Assembly: GCA_026770585.1 (NCBI GenBank)
Contig: MU647436.1
Location: 29,122-44,822 of the forward strand
Source of the DNA: Baffinella frigidus
Lineage: Eukaryota; Cryptophyceae; Cryptomonadales; Baffinellaceae
Direction: 5' to 3'
Length of the DNA: 15,701 bases
Below, piece after piece: positions 1 to 5,521 of this stretch (its first letter is position 1; every line of letters begins with the position of its first letter). Below the pieces are notes generated by a model. That model ran no database searches, was not told the DNA's origin, and saw only the letters and a list, made by a program, of their open reading frames with translations. The translations under genes and the position numbers were made by a program.

Positions 1-3
1 GTC

Positions 4-83
4 CGGGTACGGGTAGCAAGGCGGAGGGCGTAGGGCCCTACGGTAGGCGGGCTCGTAGGGCCCTAGGCAACTACCCGTACCCG
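4..83. repeat. GC-rich foldback at left edge
   Basis: Perfect 13-bp inverted repeats at 4-16 and 71-83 enclose two copies of the self-complementary TAGGGCCCTA (31-40 and 56-65). The composition resembles the dispersed repeat near 714-768 and 14881-14962. Confidence 0.75.
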
Positions 84-116
84 AATGTGGGGGCGGAGGA
101 CCCTACGGGGACGCAC

Positions 117-203
117 CGTCCTGAGCACCCTCGTTGCGCACTCGGTCACGACCCCCTCCTCGTCCCCCCAGTCAGAAGCCTGTACCCCCTGGTTCCGAAG
201 CAC
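117..203 (-). CDS. TIR gene exon 8 (VLRNQGVQASDWGDEEGVVT...)
   Basis: The 29-codon frame follows acceptor GGCAG and ends AGGACG before donor GTGCGT at 116. A near-identical copy with its own acceptor lies upstream at 471-391. I take the downstream copy as the spliced exon because it has the better donor, but the reverse cannot be excluded. The gene continues past the left edge. Confidence 0.7.
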
Positions 204-3200
204 CTGCCACGCAAGAGTGTGAGGCTGGCCTGGGAAAACAAGTCAGTTCACACGGAATTTGTGCCAACTTTCCGGAATTTCGATTTTCCTTTGGAGAGAA
301 CGTCCACTTATGAACTTAAAAAATAGCCAGATGTGACTGTTTCTCCTGTAAGCCAGTCAGCTGTACACTCTTGCGTGGTGGTCCACGCAAGAGCACCCTC
401 GTCACGCACTCGGTCACGACCCCCTCCTCATCCCCGAAGTCAGAAGCCTGTACCCCCTGGTTCCGAAGCACCTGTAGATTTATGTCAAAAGTCATTTTTA
501 TGTGTGGATAGGCGTATACGCTCTTAACAAATACATTATATGTGTAGAGCCCCCGTGCGAATCTAGGGACATGATTTAATTAAATGAAAATGGGCAATAA
601 CATTTACTACCTCATTGCTTTACTGTTACGGATGAAGATAGGGTTGGTGTATCGGCATCTTAATTTTCACCTAAATCAGCAGATTACCAGCCAGCTGCTG
701 TTAAGTCTGATAAGCCCCCCCCTAGGGACCATCGTAGGGCCCCAGGCCTACGGTAAGGTCCTAGGGGGTGGCGCGTTCAGGCTGTGGTGTCCCCCGTGCG
801 ACTCTGTACTGAACCGGACAGGTTTTTTACCGGGACGCACCCAACCACGCTCTGACCAGAGAACCCCATCCACATTCCGGGGTAAGGGGCGTGAAACGAT
901 CCCCGAAAATCCGGGGAAGATGTAACTCGGGCGCAGCTGAGTTTATCCGGGGAAACCTATTTTTCTTTCATTTGATGGCAATCAAATTACTACACAGATT
1001 CTTTTATATTACTAATAAGAACGAATTGTGTAGTAATTTTCGTTGCCATCAAATGAAAGAAAAATAGGTTTCCCCGGATAAGAGTGGCGGGGGGGGGGGG
1101 CTTGTAACCTGGTCGACCACCTGCTTTACTGAGCGCCCCACCGCTGCCTCTACCTTGTCCTCGCCCAACCCCTAGGGTTTAGGGTTGAGGGTTGAGGGTG
1201 TGGGGTTTGGGGTTTGGGGTTTGGGGTTTGGGGTTTAGGTTTCGGGTTTCGAATTTAGGGTTTAGGGTGAGTGTTAAGGGTTTAGGGTTTAGGGTTTAGG
1301 GTTTAGGGTTTCGGGTTTCGGGTTTCGGGTTAGGGTTTAGGGTTAAGGGTTTATAGTTTGGGGTTGAGGGTTGAGGGTTGAGGGCTTAGGATTTAGGGTT
1401 TAGGGTGTAGGGTGTAGGTTTCAGGTTTCGGGTTTAGGGAGAGTGTTTAGTGTTAAGTGTTAAGGGTTTAGGGTTTAGGGTTTAGGGCTTAAGGTATAGG
1501 GTTTAGGGTTTAAGGTATAGGGTTTAGGGTTTAGGGTATAGGGTTCAGGGTTTAAGGTATAGGGAATTTACCAGTTGCCGCAGTATCGCCCGTTTATGGT
1601 TTATGGTTAAGGTTTCGGGTTTCGGGTTTCGGGTTTCGGGTCTAGGGTTCAGGGTTTAGGGTTCAGGGTTTAGGGATTAGGGTTTAGGGTTTAGGGTTTA
1701 CCAGCTGCCGCAGTATCGCCCCAGCCCGCGCGTTCGTCTCCCTACTCGGTTCGTCCGACAGCCTGGGGTTTAGGGTTTCGGTTTTAGGGTTTAGGGTTTT
1801 GGGTGTAGGGTGTAGGGTTTAGGGTTTAGGGTTTAGGGTGTAGGGTTTAGGGTGTATGGTGTAGGGTGTAGGGTTTAGGGTTTAGGATTTAGGGTTGAGG
1901 GTAGAGGGTGGAGGGTGGAGGGTGGAGGGTAGAGGGTGGAGGGTGGAGGGTGGAGGGTGTACCGCGCCAGCTTATGGAAGGGGAAGGTTTGAAAGCCCCC
2001 CCCCTCCGAAGCTGCCCGCCCTGCCCCGATCAACACCGGGAGCACCGCCTGCATTCGAGCGTAGGGAAGAGGATCAAACCGAGCATGTGGCGTGGGCCGT
2101 TTCCCGCCTGCAGCCGGTCGAATTCGACCGGGATCGCTCAAACGCCCGCGTGAAACTCAAAAAGCTGAATCCACGGTTTGGTCCTCTTAGTTGGGGGCTC
2201 TGCGGCCGCGCTGCCCCGATCAGCACCGTAGGGTGTAGCGTTTGGGGTTTGGGGGTGAGGGATTGGGGATTAGGGTTTAGGGTTTAGGGTTCAGGGTTTG
2301 GGGTTTATGGTTGAGGGCTCAGGATTCAGGGTTTAGGGTTTAGGGTTCAGGGTTTAGGGTTTAGGGTTTAGGGTTTAGGGTTTTAGGGTTTAGGGTTTAG
2401 GGTTTAAGGGTTAGGGTTTAAGGTTTAGGGTTTAGGGTTATGCGGGTCCGGTAGCATCGCCTGTCCCAGAGTCCCACATCAGTTGACTAAACCGCGCACG
2501 TTTTCTACCAGGATGGTTGACTAACCCAAGTCTACCAGGATGGTGACCAACCCGGGCAGGGTTAGTGACGGAGAAGACTGGAATCAGTTAACAGTCGTAG
2601 GGGGGAGTCTCCTCATGCAAAAATCTTTCGCCAGCGAACCCCTTATTTGGACGCGACTCCGTACAAAATTTATAATGGAAAAAAAAATTAGGGCTTTAAA
2701 AGTCCTGAAATTGCCTTTAAAATCATTTTAGAGCCTGTAAGTCCCTCGCCAGCGGACCACCTAGGGGGTCCGCTGGCGGAAGCTTTTGGCATTGATCCAC
2801 ACCAGGCGGATCCAACACCCACTTTAAAACCCGGGGAGCTGTACAAGTGGTGAGTTTCAACTTTATCTCACAGAACGTATTTATTGATTGGTTTTAGAAA
2901 GTCAACTCACCCACAAAATCGTCAACTTATGGTTTACAAATAATTATCAAAATATTATTAAGTTGACGATTTTGTGGGGGAGTTGACTTTCTAGAACCAA
3001 TTAATAAATAGATCGTGTGAGATAAAACTGTTTGGTCACGTGGCTACACGCTTTCCGTACAGCCACGTGACCAACTCCATACAAAACGCCGACACTCGAC
3101 ATTTAAAAAGGGTGCTGGGGTAGCCTGGTGTGGCTTGCCTGGATTGCCGCGCCTGGCTCGTCTCGCAGAGCAATCGCGATTATCAGCTCCAGCAGAACCT

Positions 3201-4919
3201 GGGTCCGGGTTTGGGGTTTGGGGTTTGGGGTTTGGGGTTTGGGGTTTGGGAGTAAGGGTGTATGGTTTATGGTGTGTGGTTTATAGTTTGGGGTTTGGGT
3301 TGTAGGGTTTATGATGCAGGGTGTAGGGTTTAGGATTTGGGGTGTAGGGTTTAGGATTGAGGGTTTGGGTTTTAGGGGTTGGGTTTAGGGGTTAGGGGTC
3401 AGGGTTTACGTTGTCAACGCGATCAAACCCGTCCACCCCAATCCATCTCAGCTCCCCTCAGGACAAACCACAAGCCCTTTGAAATAGATCAAATCGAGGC
3501 TGGAGCTCGGCTATTTCCTTCGAACAAAAAGGTACAAGCCGGTACAAAAAGTTACTACCGTCACGTCCAAATAAGCCGTCCATCTAACATATATAGGCCA
3601 CACACACAAGAATTTTCGGTACAAAAAGGTACAAGCCGGTACAAAAAGTTACTACCGTCACGTCCAAATAAGCCGTCCATCTAACATATATAGGCCACAC
3701 ACACAACAACGGGTCGAATTCGAGGCGTTGGCTGGCGGAAATGTCCCAATCGCTAGCCTCGATTTGTGAGGGGTTGGGGGTTTACGTTGTCAACGCGATC
3801 AAACCCGTCCACCCCAATCCGGCTCAGCTCCCCGAGGGACCCCCGATCGTCCTGGTTGAGGGTTGAGGGTTTAGTGGTTAGGGTTTGGGGTTAAGGGTTT
3901 AGGGTTTGGGGTTTGGGGTTTAGGGTTTGGGGTTGAGGGTTGAGGGTTGAAGGTTTAGGATTTAGGGTTTAGGGTTTAGGGTTCAGGGTTTGGGGTTTAG
4001 GGTTTAGGGCTCAGGATTTAGGGTTTAGGGTTTAGGGTTTAAGGTTTAGGATTTAGGGTTTAGGGTTTAGGGTTTAAGGTTTAGGGTTTAGGGTTTAGGG
4101 TTTAGGGTTTAGGGTGCACCTCCCTCCAACTTAGCAGGGGCACAAAGATCATCGACGCGACCACCCTGGTTCAGGGTCCAGGGTTGAGGATTCAGGGTCC
4201 ACAAAGACCTCGTCCACGAAGGGAGACAGGGGCGCGAACGGTTTCTAAACCGTTCACCGGTTTCTAAACCGGTCTAACCCCCAAAGGGTTTCTAAGGGTT
4301 CAGGGGGGTTTTTTTAGGGAAAGGGGGTTCACCCCTGGATGAAGCCCGTCAGCCAGCTCTGCCCGTCCAGCAGGCAGTCCTTGTCCAGGAATACCTTGGC
4401 CTCCTCCGGCCGAAAAGGCACCGGCTGCTTCGCGCCCTTGGGATAGATGCCCCACGCGTGACGCGGGAGCTGCAGTTGATACCTGCTGTCAATGGACAGC
4501 GACCGGACCCTCTCGGCGATGCGGCCGCTCAGCTTGTTGCCTGCGGGGCCCTCGGTGGCCACTCTGTAGGAAATGAAGGCGTGCATGAGCTCACCTCTAA
4601 GCGAGAACTGGCCGCCCGGCCGGAGCACCAGCGATGATGGAATGTTGATGGGGTTCTCTGTGCTTGGATTCCCGGCACGGGTTGTATTCGCGGGTGCATC
4701 CAGCACTGCGCCTCGCATGGAGACAAAGTTGTTCCGACTCGGCAAAACTGCTCGCGGACTGTGCGAGTCCGTTTCTTCACCTGACGAACCCGGAAGGAAG
4801 GCAGGCTCGGGCATTGCCAGCGCAGGCGAGGGCTGCTCCTCGTCCTCGTCGATCGAGGGGAATGCGTCCCACCTCCCCTGCTGCATCGGCTCGAGCGGAG
4901 GCTGCGGGGAGGACGCCAT
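117..4919 (-). CDS. TIR-domain protein, spliced, at least 8 exons, 3' end outside window
   Basis: Minus-strand gene reconstructed as exons 4919-4333, 4165-4120, 3851-3786, 3198-3139, 2048-1963, 1762-1702, 1171-1109 and 203-117, about 352 residues up to the window edge. Residues 1-110 are low-complexity (Pro, Ser, acidic) without a signal peptide. The TIR domain starts at HAFISYR (about residue 113), has the second-strand and BB-loop motif KVFLDKDCLLDGQSW, then IFVPLLSW, DDRGSLGEL, NVLLELIIAIAL, AVLPVLIG and FPFHKLA. The Glu in VLLEL (about residue 237) aligns by motif order with the catalytic Glu of NAD-cleaving TIR domains such as SARM1, so NADase or signalling activity is plausible but inferred. 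A helical tail follows. ATG 4919 is used because the longer frame to 5018 opens with TTG, not ATG. The gene is divergent from the TPR gene, and its introns are full of telomere-like repeats. It looks intact. Confidence 0.88.
368..393. repeat. Perfect 11-bp hairpin, 4-nt loop
   Basis: CTCTTGCGTGG at 368-378 pairs with 383-393 around TGGT. The same word occurs beside the exon 8 copy at 207-220, so the hairpin straddles the edge of the exon duplication. Confidence 0.75.
391..471 (-). pseudogene. Duplicate of TIR exon 8 with acceptor
   Basis: An 84-bp ungapped direct repeat (391-474 versus 123-206) includes the CAG acceptor and an open frame (ASDFGDEEGVV against ASDWGDEEGVV). After the shared part it runs into a perfect hairpin at 368-393 instead of a donor. 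It could be an alternative acceptor exon, or a non-functional duplicate. Confidence 0.7.
714..768. repeat. Dispersed GC-rich palindromic repeat
   Basis: CCCCCTAGGGACC at the left and GGTCCTAGGGGG at the right form inverted arms around a TAGGGCCCCAGGCCTACGG core. The same layout occurs near 14918-14962 and in part at 25-70, so this is a dispersed family. Confidence 0.6.
942..1081. mobile_element. Foldback MITE-like element A (140 bp, TSD GAG)
   Basis: Near-perfect inverted arms of 53-55 bp (943-995 and 1027-1081) surround a short AT-rich loop. The element reads TTTATCCGG ... CCGGATAA and is flanked by GAG at 939-941 and 1082-1084, a 3-bp target duplication. It has no coding capacity, so it would need transposase in trans. 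Confidence 0.8.
1109..1171 (-). CDS. TIR gene exon 7 (GLGEDKVEAAVGRSVKQVVD...)
   Basis: This 21-codon, phase-0 exon has acceptor CCCTAG, a one-step variant of the telomeric CCCTAAA, and donor GTTACA at 1108. The amphipathic composition suggests a helix. Function beyond the TIR domain is unknown. Confidence 0.78.
1172..1701 (-). repeat. TIR intron 6: telomere-type heptamer array
   Basis: On the sense strand the intron starts GTAAACCCTAAACCC and ends CCCTAG. Apart from the exon 6 half-copy (1591-1572) it is CCCTAAA-type heptamers with CCCGAAA, CCCTCAA and CCCCAAA variants. Confidence 0.85.
1572..1591 (-). pseudogene. Donor-side partial copy of TIR exon 6
   Basis: The copy reads AILRQL followed by donor GTAAAT. 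It matches the 3' end of exon 6 and its donor (about 25 bp shared, 1567-1591 against 1697-1721). It is a possible alternative 5' splice site only if joined to an upstream acceptor, and none is obvious. Confidence 0.75.
1702..1762 (-). CDS. TIR gene exon 6 (LSDEPSRETNARAGAILRQL)
   Basis: The 61-nt exon has one base completing the split Arg codon, then 20 codons. The acceptor CCCCAG and donor GTAAAC are both embedded in telomere-type repeat. The exon continues the helical C-terminal part of the protein. Its donor half is copied at 1591-1572. Confidence 0.82.
1763..1962 (-). repeat. TIR intron 5: composed entirely of heptamers
   Basis: In this 200-nt intron, donor GTACACCCTCCACCC, body (CCCTCCA, then CCCTAAA and CCCTACA variants) and acceptor AAACCCCAG are all drawn from the repeat. 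I see no unique sequence. Confidence 0.85.
1963..2048 (-). CDS. TIR gene exon 5 (AVLPVLIGAGRAASEGGGFQ...)
   Basis: The 86-nt exon enters in phase 0 after ATGCAG and ends CTGGCGCG before donor GTACAC at 1962 (phase 2). AVLPVLIG is the last TIR core strand, and FPFHKLA is the segment that follows it. A run of nine G bases codes the Gly cluster. A diverged copy of the 5' half lies upstream at about 2231-2192. Confidence 0.83.
2192..2231 (-). pseudogene. Partial copy of TIR exon 5
   Basis: The sense strand matches exon 5 around GTGTTGATCGGGGCAG with several substitutions and lacks the acceptor AG. It lies about 150 bp upstream of the real exon, next to a heptamer array. Confidence 0.6.
2225..2435. 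repeat. Interstitial telomere-type heptamer array
   Basis: Degenerate TTTAGGG repeats on the plus strand, C-rich in the sense of the TIR gene. Confidence 0.85.
2747..2778. repeat. Perfect 12-bp hairpin
   Basis: CGCCAGCGGACC (2747-2758) pairs with 2767-2778 across an 8-nt loop. A partial word CGCCAGCGAACC recurs near 2630. Confidence 0.75.
2862..3025. mobile_element. Foldback MITE-like element B (164 bp, TSD AAC)
   Basis: Inverted arms of about 68 bp (2862-2929 and 2959-3025) have a few mismatches and an AT-rich centre. The ends are TTTATCTCAC ... GTGAGATAA, with AAC duplicated at 2859-2861 and 3026-3028. This is the same terminus logic as element A. Confidence 0.8.
3032..3074. repeat. Perfect 14-bp hairpin next to element B
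   Basis: TTGGTCACGTGGCT (3032-3045) and its complement (3061-3074) flank a 15-nt loop. The flanks CTG and CTC nearly form a 3-bp duplication, so it may be a minimal relative of the foldback family. Confidence 0.7.
3139..3198 (-). CDS. TIR gene exon 4 with putative catalytic Glu (GC donor)
   Basis: The 20-codon exon reads VLLELIIAIALRDEPGAAIQ, phase 0 at both ends, with acceptor CCCAG before 3198. The only consensus-like donor in frame is CAG|GCAAGC at 3138, a GC-AG type intron start. The Glu in VLLEL is the candidate NADase catalytic residue. Confidence 0.82.
3410..3463 (-). pseudogene. Donor-side partial copy of TIR exon 3
   Basis: The copy reads GELRWIGVDGFDRVDN in the exon frame and is followed by the same donor GTAAAC. 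It matches exon 3 almost perfectly over about 50 bp, including intron bases. The 5' half of the exon is absent. Confidence 0.82.
3524..3706. repeat. Perfect 86-bp direct repeat, period 97
   Basis: Copies 3524-3609 and 3621-3706 are identical by eye, separated by 11 bp. Inside each, GGTACAAAAAG occurs as a smaller repeat. No open frame of note. Confidence 0.85.
3786..3851 (-). CDS. TIR gene exon 3 (DDRGSLGELSRIGVDGFDRV)
   Basis: The 22-codon exon is phase 0 at both ends, with acceptor CCAG before 3851 and donor GTAAAC at 3785. It encodes the TIR loop and helix DDRGSLGEL then GVDGFDRVDN. Its 3' part and donor are duplicated downstream at 3463-3410. Confidence 0.85.
3852..4119 (-). repeat. TIR intron 2: telomere-type heptamer intron
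   Basis: The sense strand begins GTGCACCCTAAACCC and ends CTCAACCAG. The whole 268 nt is CCCTAAA, CCCTCAA or CCCCAAA repeats with no unique sequence. Confidence 0.85.
4120..4165 (-). CDS. TIR gene exon 2 (VVASMIFVPLLSWRE)
   Basis: The 46-nt exon enters in phase 2 and leaves in phase 0. The acceptor is ACCAG just upstream of 4165 and the donor GTGCAC at 4119. The peptide VVASMIFVPLLSWRE is the third TIR strand plus the conserved Ser-Trp segment and follows GFIQG naturally. It is too short to appear as an open frame on its own, and was found by looking for the missing TIR motif. Confidence 0.85.
4236..4273. repeat. Two adjacent perfect hairpins in TIR intron 1
   Basis: GAACGGTTT/AAACCGTTC (4236-4255) and ACCGGTTT/AAACCGGT (4256-4273) each have a two-base CT centre. 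Intron 1 (4332-4166) is only 167 nt, so much of it is hairpin. Confidence 0.75.
4333..4919 (-). CDS. TIR gene exon 1: disordered N terminus and first half of TIR domain
   Basis: This exon has 195 codons plus two bases, starting MASSPQPPLEP and ending GFIQG. The ATG is followed by G. The donor is GTGAAC at 4332; reading through it gives an in-frame TGA at 4331-4329, which explains why the open frame stops there. The exon leaves phase 2. Opposite-strand open frames here are GC-rich shadows. Confidence 0.88.
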
Positions 4920-5164
4920 GGGCGAACCGGACACCGATGGTCGTAGAGACCGTTGACGCAAATTCAGAAATTTACAATCCGTTTGAACGTAGCCCCTTTG
5001 ACCCAGGAAATGACTCAAGCTTCAGCCTCCATTTGAACTACCAAAGCTTTTGGTCGGAGTTCCCCATCGGATTTTCAGGGGGGGGGGGAAGGAAACTCCT
5101 CTCAGCGGACACCCCACCATATCCGCAAACCCGCACGGCGCACGGGAGGACTCCCATCAGCGCC
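4920..5164. promoter_or_regulatory. Shared 5' region between divergent TIR and TPR genes
   Basis: The 245 bp separate the two start codons. I see no convincing TATA box. The segment 5013-5085 contains a near-palindrome around AAGCTT and resembles sequence at 8206-8262 inside a TPR intron. That part is therefore a dispersed repeat and may carry transcription start or leader sequence. Its role as a bidirectional promoter is inferred from layout. Confidence 0.5.
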
Positions 5165-5521
5165 ATGCAGCTGCCGTTGTGGCCGCGAAGGTCCTGTCTC
5201 TCTCTCTACGTCGTCCTGCTGGCAGCAGTTTTCCTCGCTCCACACTCGGTACACGCCGCGAAAGCCAAGAAAGGCGGCAAGTCCTCCAAGGGGAAGTCAG
5301 GAGGCAGCGCTGGGACGACCATGGCTGGGAGCGCGGGAGGTGCCGTGGGAGGGGTTTGTGACGTGCCGGCTGGATCGAGCGTCGAAGAGCTGTTGCGAGC
5401 CGGGAGCGCGGCGTTCGGGCGGGACTATGCGGCGTCGGAGAACTGCTACCGGCTGGTGCTAGAGAAGGACAGGAAGAACGTGCTGGCCGTGTACAACATC
5501 GGGCTCGGGCAGATGAACCAG
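5165..5521 (+). CDS. TPR gene exon 1: signal peptide, linker, first TPR
   Basis: Exon 1 has 119 codons from ATG 5165, phase 0 at donor CAG|GTAGCA. The frame is open further upstream on this strand, but that part is antisense to TIR exon 1. ATG 5165 is chosen because it opens directly on a good signal peptide. The first TPR is ELLRAGSAAFGRDYAASENC followed by YRLVLEKDRKN. Confidence 0.88.

Larger units (their letters stand above)
204..1108 (-). other. TIR intron 7
   Basis: This 905-nt intron holds the exon 8 duplicate (471-391), a perfect 11-bp hairpin (368-393), a GC-rich palindromic repeat near 714-768, the foldback element 942-1081 and a G13-type homopolymer at 1088-1100. No coding sequence beyond the exon copy was seen. 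Confidence 0.7.
2049..3138 (-). other. TIR intron 4
   Basis: This 1.09-kb GC-AG intron contains, in sense order, a perfect hairpin (3032-3074), foldback element 2862-3025, a 12-bp hairpin (2747-2778), a 23-bp direct repeat (2505-2527, 2532-2553), a heptamer array (about 2225-2435) and a 5' partial copy of exon 5 (about 2231-2192). Confidence 0.7.
3199..3785 (-). other. TIR intron 3
   Basis: In sense order the 587-nt intron holds a perfect 86-bp tandem duplication (3621-3706 and 3524-3609), the donor-side exon 3 copy (3463-3410) and a heptamer array (about 3205-3405) leading to the acceptor. The segment between exon 3 and its copy is one duplicated-unit spacing of about 376 bp. Confidence 0.7.

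Noticed and set aside
584-925. 113-codon plus-strand frame
   Set aside because: It lies in TIR intron 7 and runs through the palindromic repeat; no recognisable motif.
1160-4119. True chromosome end
   Set aside because: The arrays are degenerate, interrupted by exons on a consistent frame, and occur in both orientations on the contig. They are interstitial.
4329-5018. Longer TIR frame starting at 5018
   Set aside because: The codon at 5018 is TTG, not ATG. The first ATG is at 4919, and the end at 4329 is intron read-through.
4573-5164. Plus-strand frames overlapping TIR exon 1 (4573-4956 and the 5' extension from 4664)
   Set aside because: They are antisense to a strongly supported TIR exon. 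The signal peptide at 5165 marks the real TPR start.
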